From Methyloligella solikamskensis (GTDB lineage Bacteria > Pseudomonadota > Alphaproteobacteria > Rhizobiales > Methyloligellaceae), in the NCBI RefSeq assembly GCF_042676065.1, contig NZ_JBHTJO010000001.1:1860001-1924000 (forward strand): 64,000 bases of DNA. The letters are read 5' to 3'. Within the stretch, counting starts at the first letter, position 1. Each line of letters opens with the position of its first letter. A program made the translations under genes and the position numbers. The notes beneath the pieces are model-generated. The model did no database searches. It was given only the letters and a program-made list of their open reading frames with translations, and had not been told where the DNA came from. Of this stretch, positions 9,115 through 18,145 are shown one piece after another.

Positions 9115-9972
9115 CTACCACTGAATCAGGCCTTGCCCCGGTGCGGCCATGTCGCGGAAGCCGATGGCCGCCGCGGCGAGGCTTGCGATTAGGAGGCCGT
9201 CGATCCTGTCGAGCAGCCCTCCATGTCCCGGTATCAGGCTGCTCGTATCCTTGGCGTTGAAGCGGCGTTTTACGCCGCTTTCCAGAAGATCGCCGAGAAT
9301 TCCGGCCAAAGCGAGAACGATGGCGACAAGCCCTAGCGCGATTGCGTTGCTTTCCAGGAGGAACGCGCCGGCAAGAATTCCGACGAGAGCCGAGAAGAAA
9401 ACGCCCGAGGCAAAGCCGGCCCAGGTCTTTTTCGGCGAGATGCGCGGCGCGAGCTTCGGCCCCCCGATCAGCCGGCCGCCCACATAGGCTGCGCTGTCGG
9501 CGGTCCAGGCGATCACCATGACGAAAAGCAGCGCGACGGTGCCGTATTCCGGATCGGAGCGGAGCCAGATCAGGGCCATGGCCGGCAGGAGGAAGTAGGC
9601 CAGGCCCGCCAGAGACCAGGGCAGCATGTGCTTCCGATAGCTCATGAGGATCGTGGCCACGACAGCCAGGCCCAGAACCGCGGTCGCCTCCAGATAGCGC
9701 GCCGTCTCGGTCAGCACGACGATGGCAAGGAGTGCTGCGCCCTGCATGAGGGCGAGCTTGTCGTGGCCGCTGCCCCGGACCATGCGGGCCCATTCCCAGT
9801 TCACGATGAGGCCGGCGACGATGACCAGAAGCGCGAAGGCCCAGGAGCCGGCAAGCACGGCGGCGATGGCGAACACCGCCATGAAGCAGGCGGAGATCAC
9901 GCGGGTGAGAAATTCCGATTGAGCCTTGCGGGGCTCGGTGCCGGTGGCGGAGGCGTGGTTGGGTTCGTTCAC
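9115..9972 (-). CDS. cdsA: Phosphatidate cytidylyltransferase CdsA
   Basis: Integral membrane enzyme making CDP-diacylglycerol from phosphatidic acid and CTP, the branch point of phospholipid synthesis. The 285 residues form many transmembrane helices, and the C-terminal family signature is visible as SGVKRRFNAKD followed by IPGHGGLLDRIDG. Its start overlaps the end of uppS by 4 bases (ATGA), indicating coupled translation. It is the normal neighbour of uppS and dxr. Confidence 0.96.
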   Translation of the reverse strand: MNEPNHASATGTEPRKAQSEFLTRVISACFMAVFAIAAVLAGSWAFALLVIVAGLIVNWEWARMVRGSGHDKLALMQGAALLAIVVLTETARYLEATAVLGLAVVATILMSYRKHMLPWSLAGLAYFLLPAMALIWLRSDPEYGTVALLFVMVIAWTADSAAYVGGRLIGGPKLAPRISPKKTWAGFASGVFFSALVGILAGAFLLESNAIALGLVAIVLALAGILGDLLESGVKRRFNAKDTSSLIPGHGGLLDRIDGLLIASLAAAAIGFRDMAAPGQGLIQW

Positions 9973-10727
9973 GCGGTGGATCTCGCCGTGACGCCGCCGA
10001 AGCGCCGGCTGCGCTGGTGATACTCGGCGATTGCGCTTTCGAGAGTGTCGCGATTGAAGTCCGGCCAGTAGGTGTCGACGAAGACGAACTCGGCATAGGC
10101 CAGCTGCCAGAGCAGGAAATTGCTGAGACGGAGCTCGCCGCTGGTACGGATCAGAAGATCGGGATCGGGGATCCCGGCCGTATCGAGATTGGCGGAGACG
10201 GTCTCTTGGGTGACCTCTTCCGGTTTCAACGTCCCCTGCTCGACCTGCTGGGCGATTCTCTTGGCGGCGCGGGCGATCTCGTCCCTGCCGCCGTAATTGA
10301 AGGCGATGGTGAGGATCAGCCCTTCATTGTCCTTGGTGAGGGAGACGGCGTCGTCGATCATTTTGAGTACGTCGGATTCGAGCCCCTCGCGGGAGCCGAT
10401 CATCTTGATCTTCACGCCGTGCTTGTGGAGGTCGGCGAGGTCGCGGCGCACGAACATGCGCATCAGGCCGAAGAGATCGCGGATCTCCGATTTCGGCCGG
10501 GACCAGTTCTCCGACGAAAAGCTGAATAGAGTGAGATGGGTGAGGCCCAGCTCCATGGCGGCCTGGACGGAGCGGCGGACGGCGTCGACACCGCGGCGGT
10601 GGCCTTCGGTGCGCGGGAGGCCGCGCTCCTGGGCCCAGCGGCCGTTGCCGTCCATGATGATGGCGACATGGCTGGGGCCTGGGTCATCGGCGGCTGGGAG
10701 GCCGGGCTTTTCCATGGCGAATGTCAT
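9969..10727 (-). CDS. uppS: Undecaprenyl diphosphate synthase UppS
   Basis: Cis-prenyltransferase that extends farnesyl diphosphate with isopentenyl diphosphate to the C55 carrier used for peptidoglycan and other envelope glycans. The catalytic motif is IIMDGNGRWA (D26), with later conserved SSENWSRP and RTSGELRLSNFLLWQ. At 252 residues it has normal length. A second ATG at 10715 is an alternative start; the first has a purine-rich GGAGCAGGA upstream. Confidence 0.96.
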   Translation of the reverse strand: MTFAMEKPGLPAADDPGPSHVAIIMDGNGRWAQERGLPRTEGHRRGVDAVRRSVQAAMELGLTHLTLFSFSSENWSRPKSEIRDLFGLMRMFVRRDLADLHKHGVKIKMIGSREGLESDVLKMIDDAVSLTKDNEGLILTIAFNYGGRDEIARAAKRIAQQVEQGTLKPEEVTQETVSANLDTAGIPDPDLLIRTSGELRLSNFLLWQLAYAEFVFVDTYWPDFNRDTLESAIAEYHQRSRRFGGVTARSTA

Positions 10728-10812
10728 GTCCTGCTCCCAAGTGAGGCCGAAAAACGTGAGGCCGAGAAAGATGTGAGGGCGAAGGTTCGCGTCACTGGAC
10801 CCGTTCGCTCGA

Positions 10813-11373
10813 CTAGACTTGCATGATCTCGGCTTCTTTGGCCGCGAGCGCCTCGTCGATCTCCTTGATCACCGTATCGGTGAGGTCTTGCACCTCGGTA
10901 GCGAAATCGTGGTGCTCGTCCTTGCTCATCTCCCCATCTTTTTCCATCTTCTTCAAGCTTTCCATGCCGTCACGGCGCACATTGCGGACCGCGACGCGGG
11001 CTTGCTCGGCGTATTTGTGCGCCACCTTGGCAAGGTCCGCGCGGCGCTCTTCGTTGAGCTCGGGCACCGGAAGACGCATGACCTGGCCCTCGACTGCGGG
11101 GTTCAGGCCGAGATCGGATTCGCGGATGGCCTTCTCGACCGCCGCCACCAGGCCCTTGTCCCAGACCTGAACGGAGATCAGCCGCGGCTCGGGCACGTTG
11201 ACCGAAGCGACCTGGTTGAGAGGCATGGTGCTGCCATAGGCGTTCACCTGGATGGGGTCGAGCATGCTGGCGCTGGCCCGGCCGGTCCGGAGGCCGGCGA
11301 AGTCCTGCTTCACGGAGGTGAGAGCCCCCCGCATGCGCCGTTCGATTTCTCCGAGGTCAAATTCCGCCATCAC
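10813..11373 (-). CDS. frr: Ribosome recycling factor
   Basis: Splits post-termination ribosomes together with EF-G. The 186-residue protein is the standard length and carries family motifs such as LRTGRAS (residues 29-35), NEERRADLAK and VRNVRRDGME. Two adjacent ATG codons (11373 and 11370) are possible starts. The position after pyrH is the near-universal bacterial order rpsB-tsf-pyrH-frr. The following 85 bases lead into uppS. Confidence 0.97.
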   Translation of the reverse strand: MMAEFDLGEIERRMRGALTSVKQDFAGLRTGRASASMLDPIQVNAYGSTMPLNQVASVNVPEPRLISVQVWDKGLVAAVEKAIRESDLGLNPAVEGQVMRLPVPELNEERRADLAKVAHKYAEQARVAVRNVRRDGMESLKKMEKDGEMSKDEHHDFATEVQDLTDTVIKEIDEALAAKEAEIMQV

Positions 11374-11484
11374 AGCTCTCCCTATTCACCGGTTCCTGGC
11401 CCGGCTGTCCTTATCGTCTGTTCGTTGGCCGTCTGTTCGTCGCTTGGGGTCGGGGATCGTGGGTTTTTGCCCGATCGTTCCGGC

Positions 11485-12225
11485 CTACGACCCCATCTCG
11501 CCGCCAATGGTCGTGAAGGCGCCCTGCCCCTGCAGAACGCTCGCCAGACCGCCCTTCTCCTTCAAGGAGAAAACAACTATCGGAATCTTGTTATCGCGAG
11601 CAAGGGCGATGGCCGGCCCGTCCATGATGCGCAGATCCTTCTCGAGCACCTCGTGGAAGCTCAAGCTGTCGTAGCGCTCGGCATCGGGCACCAGCTTTGG
11701 ATCGGCGCTGTAGACGCCGTCGACCTGGGTCGCCTTGAACAGCGCGTTGCAGTTCATCTCCGCAGCGCGCAAGGCGGCGGCCGTGTCGGTAGTGAAGAAC
11801 GGATTGCCGGTGCCGCCGGCCAGCACGACGATGCGGCCTTTTTCGAGATGCTGGAGCGCCACGGGCCGAATGAACGGCTCGCAGACGGTCGGCATGGGGA
11901 TGGCGGACATGACACGGGCCGAGCAGCCCTTGTCCTCAAGGGCGCTGCCCAGCGCGAGGCCGTTCAGTACGGTTGCGAGCATGCCCATGAAGTCGCCGCT
12001 CACGCGGTCCATGCCCTGAGCGGCGCCGGCGAGGCCGCGATAGATATTGCCGCCGCCGACGACGAGGCAGACCTCGGCGCCGAGCTCGACCGCCTCAGCT
12101 ATGTCGGATGCGATGCGGTTCAAGGTGGCGACGTCGATGCCACCAGCGCCGGGTCCCATCAGAGCTTCGCCTGAGAGCTTCAGAAGAATCCGCTGATAGG
12201 TCAGCGGCGGCTGATGTGAGGCCAT
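11485..12225 (-). CDS. pyrH: UMP kinase
   Basis: Amino-acid-kinase-fold enzyme phosphorylating UMP to UDP in pyrimidine nucleotide supply. The 246-residue protein has KLSGEALMG (residues 16-24), the nucleotide-binding GGGNIYRG, and the substrate motif GGTGNPFFTTDTAA. It lies between tsf and frr with a spacer of just over 110 bases on each side. The length is typical. Confidence 0.97.
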   Translation of the reverse strand: MASHQPPLTYQRILLKLSGEALMGPGAGGIDVATLNRIASDIAEAVELGAEVCLVVGGGNIYRGLAGAAQGMDRVSGDFMGMLATVLNGLALGSALEDKGCSARVMSAIPMPTVCEPFIRPVALQHLEKGRIVVLAGGTGNPFFTTDTAAALRAAEMNCNALFKATQVDGVYSADPKLVPDAERYDSLSFHEVLEKDLRIMDGPAIALARDNKIPIVVFSLKEKGGLASVLQGQGAFTTIGGEMGS

Positions 12226-12343
12226 GGGGTCAGACTCCGGCCGCGCGATGTTCTCTCGCCGGGGAAGGCCGCAAACGGCTTCCGCCGGCGAGAATCGAAA
12301 ACGTCACCGCCATGTTTCTAAGGGCGTGGCGCCTGCGCCGCAA

Positions 12344-13237
12344 TTACTCGTCGTCCGCCTGCTCGATGCCTTCGCCCAGAGAGTAGCGATGGAAGCCGGT
12401 AATCTTGACCGGTGCGCCGACGGTCTTCGCCGCCTGCTCGACCGCCTTCTCCACCGTGAGCTCGGTGTCGATCACGTAGGTCTGAGACAGCAGAACGACC
12501 TCTTCGTAGAACTTGCGAAGGCGGCCTTCGACCATCTTCTCCACGACGTTGTCGGGCTTGCCGGATTCCTTGGCCTGTTCGGTCAGGACGGTGCGCTCGC
12601 GCTCCACCAGGTCCTTGTCGAGCTCGTCCGTGGTGACGGCCTGCGGGTTGGCGGCAGCGATATGCATGGCGACCTGACGGCCGAACTCGCCCAGGGCTTC
12701 CTTGTCGCCGGTGGATTCCAGCGCGACGATGACGCCCATCTTGCCCAGGCCGGTGCCCATGGCGTTGTGGATGTAATGGGCCACGACGCCGTCATTGACC
12801 GTGAGATAGGCGGTGCGGCGAAGCTGCATGTTCTCGCCGATGGAGCCCACGGTCTCCTTGACGGTCTCGGCTACGGTACCCTTGCCGCCGGGATAGTCGG
12901 CCTTTTCCAGGGCGTCGAGGTCGCCTTTCGCGCCAAGGGCGGCTTCGGCGATCTTCTGCACCATCTCCTGGAAGATCTCGTTGCGGGCCACGAAATCCGT
13001 CTCGGAATTCACCTCGACGAGGGCCGCCTCGTTATCCTTCCAGGACACGCCGATGAGGCCCTCGGCCGCCGTGCGGCCGGCCTTCTTGGCGGCCTGGGCG
13101 AGGCCCTTCGTGCGCAGCCAATCGGAGGCCGCCTCCATGTCGCCGTCCGTCTCGTTCAGGGCGGTCTTACAGTCCATCATGCCTGCGCCGGTCTTCTCGC
13201 GCAGTTCTTTCACCATGCTTGCGGTAATGGTCGCCAT
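12344..13237 (-). CDS. tsf: Translation elongation factor Ts
   Basis: Nucleotide exchange factor that recycles EF-Tu from its GDP form. The N-terminal UBA-like domain contains LREKTGAGMMDCKTAL, and the core contains the EF-Tu contact motif TDFVARNE. The 297-residue length is usual. It follows rpsB across a spacer with a strong hairpin (13275-13305) that may tune its expression relative to ribosomal protein S2. Confidence 0.97.
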   Translation of the reverse strand: MATITASMVKELREKTGAGMMDCKTALNETDGDMEAASDWLRTKGLAQAAKKAGRTAAEGLIGVSWKDNEAALVEVNSETDFVARNEIFQEMVQKIAEAALGAKGDLDALEKADYPGGKGTVAETVKETVGSIGENMQLRRTAYLTVNDGVVAHYIHNAMGTGLGKMGVIVALESTGDKEALGEFGRQVAMHIAAANPQAVTTDELDKDLVERERTVLTEQAKESGKPDNVVEKMVEGRLRKFYEEVVLLSQTYVIDTELTVEKAVEQAAKTVGAPVKITGFHRYSLGEGIEQADDE

Positions 13238-13274
13238 TCGATCCTCTAATGGAAAAGTTCGGCTCTAACGCTAA

Positions 13275-13305
13275 AGGGTTCGGTGCCACGTGTGGCCCGA
13301 ACCCT
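13275..13305 (-). terminator. Hairpin between rpsB and tsf, likely attenuator
   Basis: AGGGTTCGG (13275-13283) pairs with CCGAACCCT (13297-13305), and GCCA/TGGC pairs inside it with one bulged base, closing a four-base loop: a 13-pair stem. On the minus strand it is followed by only TTT, so it is probably a partial terminator or an RNA processing or stability element, not a full stop. Partial termination between rpsB and tsf is known in other bacteria; its action here is inference. Confidence 0.6.
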
Positions 13306-13342
13306 GTATTGTGGCTCGAAACCTACTCTTGGGGTCGAGACC

Positions 13343-14236
13343 CTATTTGGCAGTCTCTTCGGCCTTAGCGTCCTCAGTCTTTTTCTCGTCGTCCTTGCCG
13401 GCTTCGGCCTCAGCGGGTTCAGCCTTGGCCTCGGCAGCGGGCTTCTCGTCCTCTTTCGCTTCCGGGGCGGCTTCCTCAGCTTCCGCCGCGAGAGCGGTTT
13501 CGGCTGCGGGCTCCTCGGATTCGCCGATATCGACGCCGGCGCTGCCCTGGGCACGCTCGATGCCGTCCAGAGCCGCACGGGCAATCAGATCGCAGTACAG
13601 CGTGATCGCACGTCCGGCATCGTCATTGCCCGGAACCGGGAAGTTGATGCCGTCCGGATCGCAATTGCTATCCACGATTGCCACGACAGGCATATTAAGC
13701 TTGTGGGCTTCGGCGATCGCGATGCTCTCTTTGTTGGTGTCGATGACGACCATGAGATCCGGCGGGGCGCCCATATCCTTGATGCCGCCGAGCGACCGCT
13801 CCAGCTTGTCCCTCTCGCGGGTGAGCTGCAGAAGCTCCTTCTTGGTGAGGCCGTGGGTGTCGCCCGCGAACAGCTCTTCCAAGGATTTCAGCCGCTTGAT
13901 GGAATGGGAGATGGTCCGCCAGTTGGTGAGCGTACCGCCCAGCCAGCGGTGGTTGATATAGTACTGCGCGCAGGATCTCGCGGCTTCGGCGATGGCCTCG
14001 GAGGCCTGACGCTTGGTGCCGACGAAAAGCACGCGGCCGCCATTGGCGACGGTGTCGGAGATCTGAAGCAGCGCCTGGTGCAGCAGCGGCACGGTCTGAG
14101 TCAGATCCATGATGTGGATGTTGTTGCGCTCCCCGTAGATGTAGGGAGCCATTTTCGGGTTCCAGCGGTGCGTCTGGTGGCCGAAATGCACGCCAGCTTC
14201 CAAGAGCTGACGCATCGTCACGTCGGGCAGTGCCAT
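13343..14236 (-). CDS. rpsB: 30S ribosomal protein S2 with acidic C-terminal extension
   Basis: Small-subunit ribosomal protein, first gene of the operon. The S2 core (about residues 1-245) has the signatures HFGHQTHRWNPKM and YINHRWLGGTLTNW. After it comes a low-complexity tail of some 50 residues made almost only of Ala, Glu, Lys, Asp and Pro (for example EAEEAAPEAKEDEKPAAEAK), which bacteria such as Escherichia coli lack. The tail is probably disordered; its role is unknown. A good promoter lies about 150 bases upstream. Confidence 0.97.
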   Translation of the reverse strand: MALPDVTMRQLLEAGVHFGHQTHRWNPKMAPYIYGERNNIHIMDLTQTVPLLHQALLQISDTVANGGRVLFVGTKRQASEAIAEAARSCAQYYINHRWLGGTLTNWRTISHSIKRLKSLEELFAGDTHGLTKKELLQLTRERDKLERSLGGIKDMGAPPDLMVVIDTNKESIAIAEAHKLNMPVVAIVDSNCDPDGINFPVPGNDDAGRAITLYCDLIARAALDGIERAQGSAGVDIGESEEPAAETALAAEAEEAAPEAKEDEKPAAEAKAEPAEAEAGKDDEKKTEDAKAEETAK

Positions 14237-14382
14237 GGGCCTGCGTCTCCTTTTTCCGGTTTCTTCCTCCGCGGGGGCTATGAAACGTCAGAGCCTTTCC
14301 TGGGCGCCTGCCGTTCACCGGAGCGAGAGCGGAACCGATTGTCGTGGAACCGCAACGCATCCCCGCGTGTGAGATGAGCCGG

Positions 14383-14411
14383 GTTATAGGGAGGACGCGG
14401 AAAATAAGCAA
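14383..14411 (-). promoter_or_regulatory. Sigma-70-type promoter for the rpsB operon
   Basis: On the minus strand TTGCTT (14406-14411) and TATAAC (14383-14388) are separated by exactly 17 bases. This is a near-consensus housekeeping promoter. It predicts a start near 14376 and a leader of about 140 bases before rpsB, long enough for S2-dependent autoregulation as known in other bacteria. It lies within about 80 bases of the end of dnaE, so the ribosomal operon is independent of dnaE. Confidence 0.7.
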
Positions 14412-14460
14412 GCGTTGGGAATTTGCGATGTTTGTTTGCGCAGATCCCCGCGGGAACGCC

Positions 14461-17400
14461 CTAGAGCGCTTCGACTTCCGTCACACCATCGAGGATGGAA
14501 AGCGCGCTCTTGCGTTTCGGGGTCGCGTTGATGCCCTGGCCCAGCTCGAATTCCACCTCGCGGCCGAGATCGTCGAGGCGGACCACGACGCGCAGCGTGC
14601 TGCGCTTGCCGGCACCGTTTTGCCGGGAGAGCTCTTCGGCCAGCGCGCTCAAGGCTTCGGGTCCATCGACCACCACCTTCAGCCCCTGGGGCAACTTGGC
14701 GGCGGCTTCCTCCAGGGAGGTAACGTTGTTGATGCGGGCCTTGACCGTATCGCCGCTCTCCCCGTCCAGCTCCGCCTCCAGGTCGAGCAGCACGACATTG
14801 CCGGTCTCCAGAAGCGGGCGCCCGGCGGAGAGCGCTTCGGAGAAGATCACCGCTTCGAACTGGCCGGAGCGGTCGGAGGCCGCGACAAAGGCGAAGGCGT
14901 TGCCCCGCTGGCTCTTGCGCTCGCGCTTGGCGAGGATGGTGGCGGCGACCCGGCCGACGGTCTTCTGCTGGCGGGCTTTGGCGGCGAGTTCCGACCAGCT
15001 TTCGGCGCGGAGCCGTTTCAGCACGTCCTCGTAATCGTCCAGCGGGTGGCCGGAGAGGAAGACGCCCACGGCGTCGAACTCGTAGGACAGGCGCTCCGTG
15101 GGCAGCCACGGCTTGGCGGCGCGCAAGGGAATCGGCGGGGGGCCTTCAGCGCCCAGCACGAAGAGATCGTTCTGGCCGCCGGCCGCGGCTTCCAGGCTCT
15201 GATTTCCTTCGGCCATGATGCGATCGATATTGGCGTAGGCGACGGCCCGTTCCACGCCGAGACAGTCGAGCGCACCGGCATAGCAGAGGTTTTCCAGCGC
15301 CCGCTTGTTGACGTAGCGGGGGCTGACGCGCCTTGCGAAGTCGGAGATGTCCTTAAAGGGTCCCCTCGCCTCGCGCTCCTTCACAATATGCTCCACGGCG
15401 TGACGGCCGACATTGCGCAGCGCGGCCAGTGAATAGCGGATCGCGTCCTCGCGCGGCAGAAACGCCACTTCGGAGTGATTGACCGAGGGCGGCAGCACTT
15501 CGATGCCAAGCCGCTCCGCCTCGCGAACGAAGCCGGAGAGCTTGTCGGCATTGCCCATGTCGAGGGTCATGGAGGCGGCGATGAATTCTACCGTGTAGTT
15601 CGCCTTCAGATAGGCGGTCTGATAGGTGAGCAGCGCGTAAGGCGCGGAGTGAGATTTGTTGAAGCCGTACTCTGCGAACTTGGCGCAGGCATCGAAAACG
15701 GCCTGGGCGGTTCGCTTGTCGTAGCCCCGCTCCGCGGCGCCCTTCATGAAGCGGTCGCCCTGCTTTGCCATCTCTGAGCGGATCTTTTTGCCCATGGCGC
15801 GACGCAGGAGATCGGCCTCGGCAAGGGTGAAGCCCGCCATGTCCCGGGCGATCTGCTGCACCTGTTCCTGATAGGTGATGACGCCGTAGGTTGGCGCCAG
15901 GATCGGCTCCAGATCCTTATGGATGTACTCGATCTTCTCATGGCCCAGCTTGCGGGCGCAGTAGAGCGGGATATTGGCCATGGGGCCCGGGCGGTAGAGC
16001 GCCACCAGGGCGATGAGGTCCTCGAAACGGTCCGGCACCATGTCGACCAGGGCCCGGCGCATGCCCTGGCTTTCCACCTGGAACACGCCGACGGTCTCGC
16101 CCTTGGCCAGCATGTCGTAGGTCGGCTGATCGTCCAAAGGAAGCCGGACCAGATCGATCTCGTCGCCCTTGTCGCGAATGAACTTGGCGGTCTGCTCGAT
16201 GACGGTGAGAGTCTTCAGTCCGAGGAAGTCGAACTTCACCAGCCCGGCATTCTCCACCCATTTCATGTTGAACTGAGTGGCGGGCAGCGGCGCGCGGGGG
16301 TCGCGATAGAGCGGCACCAGATCGATCAGAGGCCGGTCGGCGATTACGACACCCGCCGCATGGGTCGAGGCGTGACGGTAGAGACCTTCCAGGCGCTGGC
16401 CGATATCGAGGAGCTTGGCGACGATCTCCTCCTCGTCGCGGGCTTCCTGAAGCCGCGGCTCGCCCTCGATGGCCTGGGCCAACGTTACCGGGTTGGCCGG
16501 GTTGTTGGGCACCAGCTTGCAGAGCTTGTCGACCTGGCCGTAGGGCATCTGGAGCACGCGGCCGACATCGCGCAGCACGGCGCGGGCCTGGAGCTTACCG
16601 AAGGTGATGATCTGAGCGACCCGGTCGGCGCCGTAATGGTTCTGGACGTAGGTGATCACCTCGTCGCGCCGGTCCTGGCAGAAATCGATGTCGAAGTCCG
16701 GCATGGACACGCGGTCGGGATTGAGGAAGCGCTCGAAGATCAGGCCGAAGCGGATCGGGTCGAGATCGGTGATGGTGAGCGCCCAGGCGACGAGAGAGCC
16801 TGCGCCGGAGCCGCGGCCGGGCCCCACGGGGATCTTCTGAGCTTTCGCCCACTGGATGAAGTCCGCAACGATGAGGAAGTAGCCCGGGTAGCGCATGCGG
16901 ATGATGACATCGAGCTCGAAGTCGAGTCGTTCCTTGTAATCCGCTTCCGTCTGGCCCGGCGCTAGCCCTTGAGCCTCCAGCCGCTTCTTGAGCCCCGCTT
17001 CGGCCAGCTCGCGCAGCTTGGCGGCCTCCGCCTCGGCCCGCTCTTCGGGAGATGCGACACCGGAGACGAAGCTCGGCAGCATGGGCGCCTGCTTGGTGGG
17101 GCAGTAGGCGCAGCGCTTGGCGATCTCGACGGTGTTGTCGATGGCCTCGGGCAGATCGGCGAAGAGCGCCACCATCTCCGCCTGGGACTTGAAGTAATGC
17201 TGGGGGCTTAGGCGCCGACGGTCGTCCACGGAGATATAGCTGCCTTCGGCGATGCAGAGCAGCGCGTCATGGGCTTCGTAATCGTCGGTCTCGGCGAAAT
17301 ACGGCTCGTTGGTCGCGACGATGGGCAGCTTCAGATCGTAAGCCGCCTGGAGCAGATGGGGCTCGACGGCCCTTTCATGGGGCAGGCCGTGGCGCTGCAG

Positions 17401-17976
17401 CTCCACATAGAGCCGGTCGCCGAACACCTCATGAAGGAAGCCGAGACGCGCGCGGGCCGTATCAGCATGGGCGCGGGCAAAGGCGCTGTCGATGGGCCCG
17501 TCCGGCCCGCCGGTGAGCGCGATGAGGTCTTCGGAATGCTCGGCAAGCTGCTCTCGGGTCACAACAAGCGTGCCGCTCTCGGCGCCCGCGATATAAGCCT
17601 CGCTCGAAAGGCGCATGAGATTGCGGTAGCCCAGCTCGCTTTTGGCTAGGAGCGCGATGCGCCCGTCGGGTAGGACCCGATCGGGCTCGGCCCCGGGGGT
17701 CGGCGGCTTCGGCGGATCGAGATTGACGGAAAGGCTGCAGCCGATGATGGGTTGGACGCCCTCCCCGCTCATGACCGTGGAGAATTCCAGGGCCCCGAAC
17801 AGATTGTTGCTGTCGGTGAGTGCCAGCGCCGGCTGGCGGTCGTCCTTGGCAAAATTCGCCAGCTGATTGATCTTCAGCGCGCCTTCCAGCAGCGAATAGG
17901 CCGAATGGGTGCGCAGATGGATGAAGATCCGTTTCTGGCTCGGCGCGTTCGGCTCTGTTGTTTCGGGCTCTGGCAT
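14461..17976 (-). CDS. dnaE: DNA polymerase III alpha subunit, replicative DnaE1 type
   Basis: Catalytic subunit of the replicative polymerase. The 1171 residues contain an N-terminal PHP domain (HLRTHSAYSLLEGA, residues 20-33), the polymerase motif GPGRGSGAGS (386-395), and catalytic aspartates in PDFDIDF (426-432). A C-terminal OB-fold and tau-binding region follow (about 950-1171). Length and operon partners (lolC, lolD, proS) indicate the replicative paralogue and not the SOS polymerase DnaE2. The spacer after lolD contains a candidate LexA-type box within a promoter. Confidence 0.96.
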   Translation of the reverse strand: MPEPETTEPNAPSQKRIFIHLRTHSAYSLLEGALKINQLANFAKDDRQPALALTDSNNLFGALEFSTVMSGEGVQPIIGCSLSVNLDPPKPPTPGAEPDRVLPDGRIALLAKSELGYRNLMRLSSEAYIAGAESGTLVVTREQLAEHSEDLIALTGGPDGPIDSAFARAHADTARARLGFLHEVFGDRLYVELQRHGLPHERAVEPHLLQAAYDLKLPIVATNEPYFAETDDYEAHDALLCIAEGSYISVDDRRRLSPQHYFKSQAEMVALFADLPEAIDNTVEIAKRCAYCPTKQAPMLPSFVSGVASPEERAEAEAAKLRELAEAGLKKRLEAQGLAPGQTEADYKERLDFELDVIIRMRYPGYFLIVADFIQWAKAQKIPVGPGRGSGAGSLVAWALTITDLDPIRFGLIFERFLNPDRVSMPDFDIDFCQDRRDEVITYVQNHYGADRVAQIITFGKLQARAVLRDVGRVLQMPYGQVDKLCKLVPNNPANPVTLAQAIEGEPRLQEARDEEEIVAKLLDIGQRLEGLYRHASTHAAGVVIADRPLIDLVPLYRDPRAPLPATQFNMKWVENAGLVKFDFLGLKTLTVIEQTAKFIRDKGDEIDLVRLPLDDQPTYDMLAKGETVGVFQVESQGMRRALVDMVPDRFEDLIALVALYRPGPMANIPLYCARKLGHEKIEYIHKDLEPILAPTYGVITYQEQVQQIARDMAGFTLAEADLLRRAMGKKIRSEMAKQGDRFMKGAAERGYDKRTAQAVFDACAKFAEYGFNKSHSAPYALLTYQTAYLKANYTVEFIAASMTLDMGNADKLSGFVREAERLGIEVLPPSVNHSEVAFLPREDAIRYSLAALRNVGRHAVEHIVKEREARGPFKDISDFARRVSPRYVNKRALENLCYAGALDCLGVERAVAYANIDRIMAEGNQSLEAAAGGQNDLFVLGAEGPPPIPLRAAKPWLPTERLSYEFDAVGVFLSGHPLDDYEDVLKRLRAESWSELAAKARQQKTVGRVAATILAKRERKSQRGNAFAFVAASDRSGQFEAVIFSEALSAGRPLLETGNVVLLDLEAELDGESGDTVKARINNVTSLEEAAAKLPQGLKVVVDGPEALSALAEELSRQNGAGKRSTLRVVVRLDDLGREVEFELGQGINATPKRKSALSILDGVTEVEAL

Positions 17977-18084
17977 GCTGGTTCCGGCTCGGGGCGTACC
18001 CTCCTACACCTCCGCGATTCTGGGCGCCGGTGAAAGGCTCGCGGTGCCGCGTTCCTCCTCCGTCCCCATAATTCACGGGGCGTC

Positions 18085-18114
18085 AGCATGTTCTCATTTT
18101 GTTCTTGGCGTCAA
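18085..18114 (-). promoter_or_regulatory. Candidate dnaE promoter containing a LexA-type box
   Basis: On the minus strand TTGACG (18109-18114) and CATGCT (18085-18090) are 18 bases apart. Between and overlapping them is GAACAAAATGAGAAC (18090-18104), the direct repeat GAAC-N7-GAAC, which is GTTC-N7-GTTC on the other strand, the known LexA operator of alphaproteobacteria. It lies about 110 bases before dnaE. The -35 is good and the -10 poor, so the promoter is tentative and LexA control is inference. Confidence 0.45.
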
Positions 18115-18145
18115 GGCCGAACGCGGCCGGCGCGATTTGGTGGCT

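Noticed and set aside
11416..11440. Direct repeat GTCTGTTCGT twice in the pyrH-frr spacer, with GTTC words
   Set aside because: GTTC words are 11 bases apart, not the 7 of the LexA box, and the site is within an operon without a promoter-like sequence.
10819..12174. 451-codon plus-strand open frame across frr and pyrH
   Set aside because: Covers two certain minus-strand genes and their spacer; composition typical of an antisense shadow.
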